From Clostridiaceae bacterium HFYG-1003 (GTDB taxonomy: Bacteria; Bacillota; Clostridia; Clostridiales; Clostridiaceae): a DNA stretch of 64,000 nt. Positions 53,567-63,962 of this stretch are shown in pieces. The DNA lies in assembly GCA_024579835.1 (NCBI GenBank), contig CP102060.1:3323558-3387557 (forward strand), read 5' to 3'. Numbering within the stretch: the stretch's first letter is position 1; the number at the start of each line of letters is the position of its first letter. The notes under the pieces are model-generated. The model was not told the DNA's origin, ran no database searches, and worked only from the letters and a program-made list of their open reading frames with translations. A program made the position numbers and the translations under genes.

Positions 53567-54704
53567 GTTGGATCAGATCGGGGACTCTCTCGGGCTCACA
53601 GAGGACCTCAAGGCTTGCTTTCCTTCTCTCTACAAGCAGATTCAATCCATTGCCTACTATCTGATTTTGGAGAGCGATTCCCCCTTGTTTCGATTTGAAA
53701 AATGGAGTACGCTCCAAAGGCATCCCTATGGGGCCAATATCCCATCTAAGCGAAGCAGCGAGCTGTTAGCGGGCATCTCGGAAGAGTCCAAACAACGTTT
53801 TTTCAGCTGTCTTGCCAAGCGCCATCAGCCCGATGAGTATTGGGCCTATGACACCACCTAGGTGTCGAGTTATTCCCCAACCCTTCGTCAGGTCCAGTAC
53901 GTTAAAAACAAAGAAAATGACCCCCTGGCGCAACTGAACCTGGCCTTGGTCTTTGGACAAGACTCAGGGCTGCCGTTTTATTACAGAAAGCTCTCTGGCA
54001 ACATTCCAGATGTCAGCACGATCAAAAATTTGCTGGCTGATTTCAAAGTGCTGGGCTTCGATAAGGTGAAACTGGTCATGGACCGGGGATTTTACAGTGA
54101 AGCCAATATCAATGCGCTTCTTGGGGAGCGACTCAAGTTCATCATCGCCGCTGGCACGCATCTGGCCTATATCCGAAGACATATCGACGGGATCTATGAC
54201 AGCATCCGATCCTTTGAAAACCTGGATGAGCAATATGGCTTATACTCCTCAACCATTCTGACTGACTGGGAGTTTCAAAAAGAACGCCCCAACAAGAAAG
54301 ATGTCATCCGAGAAAAACGCCGGGTCTACCTGCACGCTTACTTCAACATTGAGAAATACGCGGATGAAGAAGCTCATTTTGATCGACGACTGCTGTCGAT
54401 GAAGGGGGAAATCCTAAGCGGAAAACGTAATCCCGATCATGAGACGTTCTACAAGAAATACTTTGAAGTGACAGATACCCCGGTGAGGGGGATCAAGGTT
54501 ACCGTGAAAGAAGATGTGGTCAATCAGACGAAGCGCTATTTTGGATTCTTTGCGCTGATGACCAATGAGAAGATGGATGCCATCACGGCGCTGACCCTGT
54601 ATCGGAATAAGGATCTGCTGGAAAAGGCCTTCGGCAACATCAAGCAACGGTTGAATTTAAGCCGGCTTTTGATTTCCTCCGAAAAAAGCATTTTCAGCTT
54701 ATGA
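53567..54704 (+). pseudogene. IS1634-family transposase fragment with TAG stop
   Basis: The reading frame LLDQIGDSLGLTEDLKACFP... to FGNIKQRLNLSRLLISSEKSI is the central part of an IS4/IS1634-type transposase. The catalytic Asp is in WAYDTT, immediately followed by TAG (53860-53862, normally a Ser codon), the second Asp in VMDRGFYSEAN and the Glu in LLEKAFGNIKQ. The first ~100 codons and the last ~80 are absent. It abuts the truncated VirD4 gene, so a deletion fused the two. Confidence 0.8.
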
Positions 54705-55491
54705 TAAATAATCTTTTACCCTTGTTTAAAGTGTATTCATTACGTTCTACCGTTTCAGGTTTGATCAATAAGCTGTAAAAAAAAGGGTCAATCACAAATT
54801 CTGTGGGATGGACCGACTAGTACCTTGTAACATCTTAATTTGTAATAATCATCGGGTATAAATGCTTTAGCTACACCGTGCATCGCTAAGGGTGAATTGC
54901 CAGTCCACTGACTTCTGATTGTGATTTCGCCTTGTAGCCCAGGACATCACTTCTTGATCCATCATTTCAATTGATGGGATTCTTCGATTAAGACATTGGG
55001 TGGTTAACATACAAGAGGTGAGATGACGATGATAAAAAATTGGAAGTTTTGAGTTGACCCCTAAAATACTGAAAAAACTTCACCCTGGATGATTGTTGTA
55101 CAGGATTTTTTTATATGCTCGTATGGTGATCATCTACGCAAATTTCTGCAATCAAGATAAACTCTGGAGAGTATGATACAATAAATAGTACCTGATTGCA
55201 TTCAAAAAATGGATGCTGATTTTCAGTCTATACTCAATCAGATTAATGTTGTACTATGGCTATATAATTATAAAATTACATGATTTTATAAATAATTTTT
55301 AAAATTTTTCGATTTTTTAAAAGGTTGCAGTGTACTTTTACTTATAAGCAGACACTCAGTTTTTCACTACTTGCATGCTATACGAAAAACATGGGGAGCT
55401 AGAAGATAGATGTTCATGTCACACAATGTAATTACGGACTTAAGTCAGCTCTTATAAGAACAATCATATAGTGAACTAAAGGGGATACAAA
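54705..55491. other. AT-rich gene-free region
   Basis: No frame of useful length with family resemblance. The AT content rises strongly after 55100, continuing into the next gene, and marks a boundary of foreign DNA. Nothing else identified. Confidence 0.5.
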
Positions 55492-57195
55492 GTGGAAGGT
55501 GAAGAAAACTTAATTTCAAAATTATCAAAATCTAAAGCAGGAACGGAAGTAAGAAAAACATTAAATGTTTGTTTGTTGAGTGCTACTGTGTTTGGATTTT
55601 TGGCACATTCCTTTATGCTCTTTAATAAAATAAGTTGGCACGATGATTTCAGACATACTTTTGATGTAGGTGCAACTTATAAGTCTGGTAGATGGGCGTT
55701 AGGTCTATTGGGCTCTTTAGTAAAAAATGTTTTCGGAATGAACATTAGCATTCCGGTGATTAATGGTGTTGTTTCCCTGTTGTTTATCGCACTATCCGCT
55801 TTTTTGATAATTTATAGATTTGAGGTGAAACAAAGATTACCCCAAATGATTATTACTTCAATAATGATATGCTTTCCAGTGGTTACTGCGACATTTGGAT
55901 ACATGTTTACGGCACCATATTATTTTTTCGCGTTGCTTACGTCGATTCTAGGTGGGTATCTTATTACAGAAGCATTGAACGTTTTTTTAGATGGACAGAG
56001 ACAAAAACATACTTCCGGAGAAAGTGATAAAAATACGCGGAGCTTTGTTTTTCATGAGAATTCTGCCTTGATCAAGGCAATCATCAATGCATCGAGTGGT
56101 ATTCTATTAATTGCATTAACGATGGGTATTTATCAGCCTTATTTGGTTTGTGCAATCTGTTTTATATTCTTCTTTTTTTTCTACAGGTTAATGGACGATA
56201 ATACCGATTGTTATTTGTGGATACGAACATGTGTGATCTCAGTAGCTGCAGTTGGAATAGCATTAGTGCTATACTTGCTGCTTAATAAAATTTTCTTATT
56301 TTTAAATGCTGAAGAAATGGGCACATATCAAGGACTAAATTCCATGACGCAATTCAGTATCCATAACATTAAAATTGGGATTATTCGTTCCTATAATTCA
56401 TTTTATTTTATGTTCGTAAATGGGTATAAAGGCCTGTTTTATTTAAAGAGTACTCAAATCGTTTTGTTAATAATGTGTTTGGCTTCTACCACTTATATTG
56501 TTCTATTCATCTTGAAAACAAAGTCATTATTGAGAAAATTTCTGCTTATATTATTAATCCTGGCAAGTCCGCTGGTGATACAGTTAATCGAGTTGTTTTC
56601 TTCTAATGGAAGTGGCGAATCAATAGTCCATACACTGATGACATATAGTCTCGTCTATCTATTTGTCTTTCCCCTGTGCTTTTTGCAAAACAATAACATT
56701 AAGCTATCCGGACACCTGTTTTCTGGAATCAAGATTCTTGTTACCTGCTGTTCAATTTTTTTTGTTATTTATTTTTGTATTTATAACAATGCTGCTTATT
56801 TTAAATCTTGGATATATAGAGAGCAAGCTGAGCAATTTTATAATAGGCTAATTACTCGAGTTGAGTCTGAGGACGGTTATAGACCAGGAATGACGATTGC
56901 TTTGGTCGGCAAATTTGATGCGTCAACATATGTACAGTATAGAGAATTGGAAAAAATAAATATCAAAAATTATCCAGTAAATTCCCTCATAAATAATAAT
57001 GATCCAGTTACTAGAAATCTAAGAGCTTTTTTTTATTATTATAATGATTTTCCCGCTGTAGTGATGACGTCTTCTGAAAGTGAAAAATACGGTGAACTTC
57101 AGGAGGTCAAGTTAATGTCTTGTTATCCATCGGATGGTTCGATAGAAATTATTGATAACGTACTTGTGGTTAAACTATCAGATATATCGAAATAA
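55492..57195 (+). CDS. GtrII-like membrane glucosyltransferase (PF14264-type)
   Basis: A 567-residue AT-rich membrane protein with about ten membrane helices between residues 25 and 440. The short acidic motif ISWHDDFRH near residue 50 matches the catalytic DD region of GtrII-type glucosyltransferases that decorate surface polysaccharides using lipid-linked glucose. The C-terminal 130 residues are extracytoplasmic. Start GTG 55492 after AAAGGGG. Codon and base use differ from most of the window, indicating recent transfer. No gtrA/gtrB partners are adjacent. Confidence 0.75.
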   Translation: MEGEENLISKLSKSKAGTEVRKTLNVCLLSATVFGFLAHSFMLFNKISWHDDFRHTFDVGATYKSGRWALGLLGSLVKNVFGMNISIPVINGVVSLLFIALSAFLIIYRFEVKQRLPQMIITSIMICFPVVTATFGYMFTAPYYFFALLTSILGGYLITEALNVFLDGQRQKHTSGESDKNTRSFVFHENSALIKAIINASSGILLIALTMGIYQPYLVCAICFIFFFFFYRLMDDNTDCYLWIRTCVISVAAVGIALVLYLLLNKIFLFLNAEEMGTYQGLNSMTQFSIHNIKIGIIRSYNSFYFMFVNGYKGLFYLKSTQIVLLIMCLASTTYIVLFILKTKSLLRKFLLILLILASPLVIQLIELFSSNGSGESIVHTLMTYSLVYLFVFPLCFLQNNNIKLSGHLFSGIKILVTCCSIFFVIYFCIYNNAAYFKSWIYREQAEQFYNRLITRVESEDGYRPGMTIALVGKFDASTYVQYRELEKINIKNYPVNSLINNNDPVTRNLRAFFYYYNDFPAVVMTSSESEKYGELQEVKLMSCYPSDGSIEIIDNVLVVKLSDISK

Positions 57196-57285
57196 AAGAG
57201 AATGACTAGGAGATGACTCATAGTTGTGCCCCATAATGTTTGTTTAGTCACCGACATTATAACGCATAACTATGGGTTAATTTTT

Positions 57286-59306
57286 CCTGAGTTTGGGAGT
57301 TAGCGTCAACAAAATCATGTTTTCAAGTCTGCAAAACGTTCAACAGAGCGGATTGCAGACTTTTTTAAGTTCTCAAATTGTTTATATATATGTCCTGTTA
57401 TATCCTGTTACATTGTGGTACAATGATAGTAAGAAAAACTCTGCACGGAGGTGTCCCATGTACGTGGCAATTACCGGTTCCGGCAAGTACCGAGTCATCC
57501 AATTTCGGGAAGATAAACGGATTCCCGGCACCGATCAAAAAAAGACTAATGTCATTGAGACCCTGGGCAACTACGACCAGATGTTGGCTCAAGACCCCGA
57601 TATCATTGCCAAATTAAAAGAAGAAGCGCGCAGGCGCACGCTCGAAAAAAAAGAGTCCAATCGCCCACTGACGGCATCTTTGTCCAATCAGGAATTAGGG
57701 GATGAATCGGAAGTCACCCAAAGCTACCACTTCGGCCATAGCTTGATTCGGAGACTTTGGGACACGTTGAAACTGGACCAGCTGTTTGCGAAAACCGTCG
57801 GTAAACGGGATCAGCAGGAGGTCCTGGATATGATTTTCTATCTGCTGATTCACCGCTTGATGGATCCATCCAGTATCCTTGCCTGTTCAAAGGATCAGGT
57901 AAACTTTGCCGGAATCGCTGAGATGAAACTTGACCGTCTCTATGACGTGCTGGATGTCCTGGATGAATCCAAGGATGAGCTCATCTCGCATTTGGCCAAG
58001 TTCTTTGAGAAGAACACCTCTCGGGAAAGCAACCGTGGTTATTACGATGTTACGACCTACGCCTTTGAGAGTACGCGCTGGGGCGAACTGAAGATGTTTG
58101 GATTTTCCAAGGATCACAAAAACAACGAAGTTCAAGTCGTCATGGGACTCCTGATCGACAACAACGGGATCCCTGTGACCTATGAGCTGTTCCCTGGCAA
58201 CACCATGGACCAGAGCACTCTGATCACATCGGTTGAGCGCCTTCGCAAGCTCTATGGGATGGAGAAGATCACCATCATCGCTGATCGCGGACTCAACGGG
58301 GGACCGAATCTGGAATACCTGTGCAAAGCAGGCCATGACTTTGTTATCAGCTACACCCTGAAACGATCTTCCAAGGAATTCAAGCAGCTGGTGTGGGATG
58401 AGGTTGGCTGGACCCAAATCGTGGATCCAAAGACGGGTGAACTTGTGCGGAGAGAAAAGGTCGTGACGCAGGAATTCAAGTATAAAGTGCCTCTGACTGA
58501 GGAAGAATTGGAAAGTGCCAAGAGCAAGCCGGACAGGCCACGCAAGACGAGAGAGGAGAGTATTTCGGTCAAGATCCACTTGACCTGGACCGCCAGCCGA
58601 GCGAGCAAAGATTACGCGGATCGGCAGCGAATGCTGGAGAAGCTGCACAAGAAAATGGATAAACCCTACCAGATGAAAGCCTCGCTCAAACGAGGCGTCA
58701 ACCAGTTTCTGGAGATGGAACTGGATACTTCCGGCTGGAAGATCAGTGAAGAAAAGGTCAAAGAAGCTGAGCAATATGACGGCTACTACGCCGTCATAAC
58801 GAACAACCTGGCCTTGACCACCGAAGAGGTCACAACGTGCTACCACGGCTTGTGGAAGATCGAAGAGAGCTTTCGGGTGCTCAAGTCCGACTTGGAGGCA
58901 AGACCGGCGTACGTGTACACTGACAAGCACATCAGAGGCCATTTCGTCCTGTGCTTTCTTGCCTTGTGTATGGTCCGCTACACCCAGTATCTGGTGGTGG
59001 ACCATGAGATGCCCCCGATCTCAGCCGGAGTGCTGATGGATACCCTTGAGGAGCCCCGGGTCGTGGTTCTGGGCACATTTCCTGACATCATCCTGACGCC
59101 CATCCAGGTATCAAATATCTACCTGGACTTGCATCGGATCCTGGGACTGAAACCCTTGAGAAAGAACATGACCCTGACCCAGTTTCGAAGTATAACGAAG
59201 GTCGATTTGATGAGGAACTTAAAATAACAGGACAAAAAAACGCCCTTGAAATCGCTCAAATTGAGTGATTTCAAGGGTTTTAACATTCTCAACTCCCAAA
59301 CTCAGG
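57286..59306 (+). mobile_element. Complete IS1634-family insertion sequence
   Basis: Perfect terminal inverted repeats of 16 bp (CCTGAGTTTGGGAGTT at 57286-57301 and its complement at 59291-59306) bound one transposase gene. A terminator hairpin (CCCTTGAAATC.../...GATTTCAAGGG, 59243-59280) lies before the right end. No convincing target duplication is seen. It differs from the fragment at 53567. Confidence 0.88.
57458..59227 (+). CDS. IS1634-family transposase
   Basis: 589 residues from ATG 57458 after CGGAGGTG; the longer open frame from 57293 has no ribosome-binding site. DDE residues: Asp in YYDVTTYAF, Asp in IIADRGLNGG and Glu in KIEESFRVLK. The insertion domain lies between the second Asp and the Glu. 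Intact. Confidence 0.93.
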   Translation: MYVAITGSGKYRVIQFREDKRIPGTDQKKTNVIETLGNYDQMLAQDPDIIAKLKEEARRRTLEKKESNRPLTASLSNQELGDESEVTQSYHFGHSLIRRLWDTLKLDQLFAKTVGKRDQQEVLDMIFYLLIHRLMDPSSILACSKDQVNFAGIAEMKLDRLYDVLDVLDESKDELISHLAKFFEKNTSRESNRGYYDVTTYAFESTRWGELKMFGFSKDHKNNEVQVVMGLLIDNNGIPVTYELFPGNTMDQSTLITSVERLRKLYGMEKITIIADRGLNGGPNLEYLCKAGHDFVISYTLKRSSKEFKQLVWDEVGWTQIVDPKTGELVRREKVVTQEFKYKVPLTEEELESAKSKPDRPRKTREESISVKIHLTWTASRASKDYADRQRMLEKLHKKMDKPYQMKASLKRGVNQFLEMELDTSGWKISEEKVKEAEQYDGYYAVITNNLALTTEEVTTCYHGLWKIEESFRVLKSDLEARPAYVYTDKHIRGHFVLCFLALCMVRYTQYLVVDHEMPPISAGVLMDTLEEPRVVVLGTFPDIILTPIQVSNIYLDLHRILGLKPLRKNMTLTQFRSITKVDLMRNLK

Positions 59307-59344
59307 GACCGGATACGGGATTTTATGGTCCGAGCGGATTCTTC

Positions 59345-60964
59345 TTATTGGATGATGTTTGTCAAGTTGACCATCATCTGCAGGATGAAGAGACCTTCGG
59401 AGGAAGCGGTGGAGCAACCGGTTAATGCCTGAATCTTATTGAGCCGGTAGCGGAGGGTTTCGACGTGGATGTGCATGGCATCCGCCGTTTCTTTTTTATT
59501 GAGGTTGTGCTGGAAGTACTGGAGCAGAGTCTCCATCAGGACGCCGCCATTCTGATCATCGTAGGTCTCGATGCGGACCATAATGTCTGAGTACATCTTA
59601 AGGACATTGGGATCATCCTTCAGGGAATGCAGCAGGCGAATAATGCCCAGAGACTCATAGGTCAGGATCTTTCCCGGCTTATTGATCAGGGCTGCAAAAA
59701 TGCATTCATCCTGCACTTTGGGCAATTCTGACAGACCGCAGAACGGAGCGGACACACTGATCGACACGGTAAGTGCTTTGTTTCGGACATTGGATTTCCG
59801 CTGGATCAGATCAATGAACTCATAAAGTTTGTTTTGCGTGAGGTTGTTTAAGTAGATCACGACGATCCCGTTGCTCTCACTGAGCAGGTAGGTGATCTTT
59901 TTTCCATAGCTGTTGAGGATCGTATTGAGCTCAGTTTGGATATACTGTCCTGGTACGGGCTGCCCGTCCGTCGGATAGAACTTGAGCGCGATGCCATAGG
60001 AGGGATGGGAGGAATCCCAGCCGATATTGGAGGCGACGTTCCGGATAAAGTCCTCGGTGAGATTCCGGTCCTGGAGGATGATGCTGGTGATCATCTGTTT
60101 ATTACGAAGTTCATTATAGATGTCCTGGTCCGCTTTGGACAGATTCAACTGGATGCTTTTGGTGCTGTGTTCCAGCATATTTCGAATCAGGGGCAGGAAT
60201 GGCGTCAGGGAAAAGACATGGAGACGCCCTGATTGACCATCTTCAAATCGGATGGGGAGCCTCAGGTGGGAATAAGCCGATCCGTCGAACATTACTGAGA
60301 GGTCGTCCTCTTCTACCGGGTGGCCGCTGATATCGTGGAACAGGAAACTAGTGCGGATCAGTTTTTCTGGACCGGTCAGGAACAGGGACAGGCGCCCTAA
60401 GTTGCCAAGGGCTTCCAGGATACCGGTATTATCCATCTTGTCAAAGACGAGATCCAAGAGTTCTTCATGGGTCTTTTTTGATTCCAGAAGATAAGCGTTG
60501 GATTTATAGAAGAGCGCTTCATAAAACGCGGAGACGATCTCGGTGTAGACCATCCGGCGCGGCAGGATGATAAGAGGAATGCCCAAGGCATCTGCCCGCT
60601 CCAGCATTCTGGGAGGAATCGCCTCCAAGAAGCGCTGCTCCTTGATGGCGATGCCGGCACAACCCCGCTCATGGATCTTATCGATGAGGCTGTCCAGCAT
60701 GGCCGGATCATTTTTGAAGGCATAGCCGGCCGTGAGGATGAATTCCCCTCCTATAAGCCAGTCCAGGCCATCCGGTGTCTCCCAGACGACGATGGAGGTG
60801 CACTGCCGGCCTAGGCCTTTACTTCCGGCAATGAGCCGGGTGGACTGCATTGCTCCAAGGCCCAGGTATTCCCTGACGGTGATGGAGTTATTTTGGGGTG
60901 TCGTCAAAGGGCCATTGGCGGGCTCCTCAAAAAGCTTCTTATAGCGATCGGTGATGGATTCCAT
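59345..60964 (-). CDS. PucR/CdaR-family transcriptional regulator
   Basis: 539 residues. An N-terminal PucR domain (about 28-150, ending LPRRMVYTEIVSAFYEALF), a central regulatory part (about 160-400) with a GGDEF-like fold, and a C-terminal HTH_30 (about 470-535) with LLQYFQHNLNKKETADAMHIH. PucR-type proteins sense purines or other nitrogen compounds and activate uptake/catabolism genes. Divergent from the ABC importer at 61282, which is its likely target (inference). Confidence 0.9.
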   Translation of the reverse strand: MESITDRYKKLFEEPANGPLTTPQNNSITVREYLGLGAMQSTRLIAGSKGLGRQCTSIVVWETPDGLDWLIGGEFILTAGYAFKNDPAMLDSLIDKIHERGCAGIAIKEQRFLEAIPPRMLERADALGIPLIILPRRMVYTEIVSAFYEALFYKSNAYLLESKKTHEELLDLVFDKMDNTGILEALGNLGRLSLFLTGPEKLIRTSFLFHDISGHPVEEDDLSVMFDGSAYSHLRLPIRFEDGQSGRLHVFSLTPFLPLIRNMLEHSTKSIQLNLSKADQDIYNELRNKQMITSIILQDRNLTEDFIRNVASNIGWDSSHPSYGIALKFYPTDGQPVPGQYIQTELNTILNSYGKKITYLLSESNGIVVIYLNNLTQNKLYEFIDLIQRKSNVRNKALTVSISVSAPFCGLSELPKVQDECIFAALINKPGKILTYESLGIIRLLHSLKDDPNVLKMYSDIMVRIETYDDQNGGVLMETLLQYFQHNLNKKETADAMHIHVETLRYRLNKIQALTGCSTASSEGLFILQMMVNLTNIIQ

Positions 60965-61281
60965 GGCGTCTCCCTGTTTTGGTCTTGATTTAAATCTGTT
61001 TCAATTCGTGCGGATTTTCTGAAAGTTTCATGCTGAATCGGCGCATATATTTGGCTGTCTTTTAAATTCTACTACAGGTCTTTATGGATTGCCATAAAAA
61101 GAAGCTCGTTCGTTTCATGAGTTAAGCGCATAGGAAAATGGATTTCATTCCACTATACTTAATAAAAATGCGAAGGGTAGTGAATATCGAAAAACAGATC
61201 GGTACGGTGAACGCACGAACAATCATTGAGGATAACCTACAGGATTCTACGAACATAACATATCATGAGGGGGAACTAAGA
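60965..61281. promoter_or_regulatory. Divergent region pucR/importer
   Basis: About 317 bases containing both promoters. No near-consensus hexamer pair was found by eye. Longer open frame upstream of the importer start has no ribosome-binding site. Confidence 0.35.
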
Positions 61282-62904
61282 ATGAAGAAAAAGATCTTGT
61301 CTCTGGTTGGAATGACCCTTGGCTTGAGTCTCAGCCTGTCAGCCTGCTCCACCACGACACCAGCCACTACGGCGGTGGGGACGAAGACAACGACCACAGC
61401 AGGCGCTACGGTGCCGGTGGGGGAACCAAAGGATGGAGGAACACTGACCGTCGCGCTGACGGCCTCGCCCAAGAACCTTGATCCGGTCACTTATACCGGC
61501 ACCTATGAATCACAGATCATCCAGAATGTCGGCGACACGCTGGTGGCCTACAGCATGGACTTATCCAAGATCGTTCCGGCCATAGCCTCTTCCTGGACCG
61601 TGTCCAGCGACGCCAAGGCCTATACGTTTAAGCTCCGTCAGGATGTGTATTTCCATCCGGGAACTTACCAGAACGGCCGCCAGATGAAGGCAGAAGATGT
61701 TAAATATTCATTGGAACGCTCTGCCCAAAAATCAGCCATGAAACGGCTCGATATGATCACTTCGGTTGAAGTCGTCAACGATTTTGAGATCATCGTGCAC
61801 TTACCGGAGCCCAGCGCAGTCTTCTTAACGGCGCTGACGAATTCCGGCAACATCATCGTGCCCAAGGAAGAAGTCGAAGGCTGGGGGGATGCCTTTGGCA
61901 ATCACCTCATCGGAACAGGCCCCTTCATGATGAAGGACTTCAAGCTGGATCAGGCCACCACCCTGGTGCGCAACGAAAAATACTGGGCCGCCAAGCCCCA
62001 CCTGGACAGTGTCGTCTTCAAAGTCATCACAGACATGAACCAGAATGCCAATGCCCTGCGCACCGGTGAAATCGACTTCGCCTCGAACCTGACCGGCGAA
62101 TCCGTCAAGCTCATCCGCGACGACCAGTCCATCAAGCTCCTGGAAATGCCGGGACTGCACTTTGCCTATATCTACTTCAACATGGTCAAAGGTCCCACTG
62201 CGGACATCAAAGTCCGTGAAGCCCTGATCCGCGCCCTGGATACCAAGGAACTGGTAAAGGGAGTCTACCAGTACGGCGAAGCTCAGCCGGCCAGCCTCCC
62301 CCTGCCTCCCGGATCCTGGGGATACGATAAGACCCTGGAAGCCGATGTCCCGACGTATGACCCAGCCGCTGCCAAGGAATTGCTTGCCGAAGCCGGCTTC
62401 CCCAATGGTTTTAAAACCAAGCTTTATATTTCCAATACTCCGGCCCGGGTCCGTATGGCGACCATCGTCCAGCAGTACTGGAAAATGAACCTCAATATCG
62501 ATGTGGAGATCATGACCTCCGAGTGGGGCACCTTCAGTGAAATCGCGTCCAAGAACAATGCCGATATCTTCGCCATGTCCTGGACCTGGTATCCCGATCC
62601 CTACTTCTTCCTTAATAAGATTTTCCATTCCACCGCCATCGGTTCATTAGGCAATGGCCAGGGATTCAATGATCCGGAAGTCGATCGCCTCCTCAACGAA
62701 GCGCTGGTGATCACGGATCAGGCCGCACGGGCCAAGCTGTACAGTCAGGCGGTGAAAGCGATCATTGCCAAGCGGCCGGGTGTTTTCTACTCCAATGAAA
62801 ATGTGACCTGGGGTGTTTCACCGAAAGTCCAGGATCTGATACAGCGCGCCGATGGCAGCATTTTCCTCGTCAATGAAGAAGTAAACGTCTGGATCGCTCA
62901 GTAG
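61282..62904 (+). CDS. Oligopeptide/nickel-type ABC substrate-binding lipoprotein
   Basis: 540 residues of the SBP_bac_5 family. Signal peptide with the lipobox LSACS (Cys about 22), Thr-rich linker, then the bilobed binding domain (MKAEDVKYSLERSAQK, GTGPFMMKDF, REALIRALD and KLYSQAVKAI are usual landmarks). The ATG at 61282 follows GAGGGGG; the longer frame from 61138 is not used. Followed by permease genes. The substrate may be peptides or a nitrogen compound related to PucR; the sequence does not decide. Confidence 0.9.
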   Translation: MKKKILSLVGMTLGLSLSLSACSTTTPATTAVGTKTTTTAGATVPVGEPKDGGTLTVALTASPKNLDPVTYTGTYESQIIQNVGDTLVAYSMDLSKIVPAIASSWTVSSDAKAYTFKLRQDVYFHPGTYQNGRQMKAEDVKYSLERSAQKSAMKRLDMITSVEVVNDFEIIVHLPEPSAVFLTALTNSGNIIVPKEEVEGWGDAFGNHLIGTGPFMMKDFKLDQATTLVRNEKYWAAKPHLDSVVFKVITDMNQNANALRTGEIDFASNLTGESVKLIRDDQSIKLLEMPGLHFAYIYFNMVKGPTADIKVREALIRALDTKELVKGVYQYGEAQPASLPLPPGSWGYDKTLEADVPTYDPAAAKELLAEAGFPNGFKTKLYISNTPARVRMATIVQQYWKMNLNIDVEIMTSEWGTFSEIASKNNADIFAMSWTWYPDPYFFLNKIFHSTAIGSLGNGQGFNDPEVDRLLNEALVITDQAARAKLYSQAVKAIIAKRPGVFYSNENVTWGVSPKVQDLIQRADGSIFLVNEEVNVWIAQ

Positions 62905-62917
62905 TATTTGCAACGGT

Positions 62918-62967
62918 GAAAGGCCCCAAAAGTGTGCGGATGCCATTTTAAGGCCTTTCCTTTTTAT
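62918..62967 (+). terminator. Intercistronic hairpin between binding protein and permease
   Basis: The stem GAAAGGCC / GGCCTTTC (62918-62925 and 62952-62959) is followed by CTTTTTA. Such partial terminators keep permease levels lower than those of the binding protein. Confidence 0.65.
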
Positions 62968-62999
62968 ATCGCATCCCTTGGACTGCAAAGGAGGAGACT

Positions 63000-63962
63000 A
63001 TGTTAAAAACTGTTCTGCAGCGACTGCTACAGATCATCCCGACGCTGCTAATCGTCGTATCCATCACGTTTGTCCTGACGCGGATGATCCCCGGCGACCC
63101 GGCGGCGGCTATGCTCGGCCCGCAGGCTTCGCTGGATGAGATTACAAAACTGCGCACCGAGATGGGTTTAAATGCCAGCCTGGGTCAGCAGTATCTGAAT
63201 TACCTGGGGGACATCGTCAGGGGAAACTTTGGCCATTCTTATTCCTACAGCGAATCGGTCTTGAACCTTATCCTGGAGAGGCTGCCCAATACCCTGGTCC
63301 TGTCCATCACCAGCCTGATCCTGTCGATCCTGGTATCCATTCCCCTGGGGATTGTGTCGGCCGTCAAGCAGTATTCCGTGTTTGACTACACGGCCATGGT
63401 CCTTGCCCTGGTGGGCGTATCCATGCCCATATTCTGGCTTGGACTCATGCTTGTCCTGATTTTCAGCGTCGGTCTGGGCTGGCTGCCCACCATGGGGATG
63501 GGGTCTATTAGCAACGGTCTGGGGGACGTGATCCGTCACATGATCCTGCCGGTGATCTGTCTGTCGACTATCCCGACGGCGACCTTTACCCGCATAACGC
63601 GCTCCAGCATGCTCGAGACCATCAACAGCGACTACATCAAAGCACTGCGCTCTCGGGGCTTAAGCGAACGGATCATCATCTTCCGGCATGCCCTTAAAAA
63701 TGCCCTGCCCCCCATCGTGACGGTGGTGGGCATTCAGCTGGCCGGTGCCTTTACCGGAGCCATCCTCACCGAAACGATTTTCGCCTGGCCGGGTATGGGC
63801 ACCCTGATCACCGGTGCGATTGAAAACCGGGATTACATGCTCGTCCAGGGCGCCGTCCTGATCACAGCCATGGCCTTCGTGTTTGTTAACCTATTTGTGG
63901 ATCTCATCTTCATGGTCGTCAATCCCAAGGTCAGCTATGAAGGCAAAGGAGGGAAAAGCTGA
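63000..63962 (+). CDS. ABC transporter permease DppB/OppB type
   Basis: 320 residues, six membrane helices. N-terminal LQRLLQIIPTLLIVVSITFVL and RMIPGDPAAAMLGPQAS are the DppB hallmarks; the EAA-type loop for the ATPase is RSRGLSERIIIFRHALKNALPP. Its stop overlaps the next permease start. AAAGGAGGAG precedes the ATG. Confidence 0.94.
   Translation: MLKTVLQRLLQIIPTLLIVVSITFVLTRMIPGDPAAAMLGPQASLDEITKLRTEMGLNASLGQQYLNYLGDIVRGNFGHSYSYSESVLNLILERLPNTLVLSITSLILSILVSIPLGIVSAVKQYSVFDYTAMVLALVGVSMPIFWLGLMLVLIFSVGLGWLPTMGMGSISNGLGDVIRHMILPVICLSTIPTATFTRITRSSMLETINSDYIKALRSRGLSERIIIFRHALKNALPPIVTVVGIQLAGAFTGAILTETIFAWPGMGTLITGAIENRDYMLVQGAVLITAMAFVFVNLFVDLIFMVVNPKVSYEGKGGKS

Noticed and set aside
57887-59005. 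A 372-codon minus-strand frame inside the IS1634-type element.
   Set aside because: Antisense to the transposase with intact DDE motifs.
61138-61281. N-terminal extension of the substrate-binding protein.
   Set aside because: The signal peptide with lipobox begins at the ATG 61282, which has GAGGGGG upstream.
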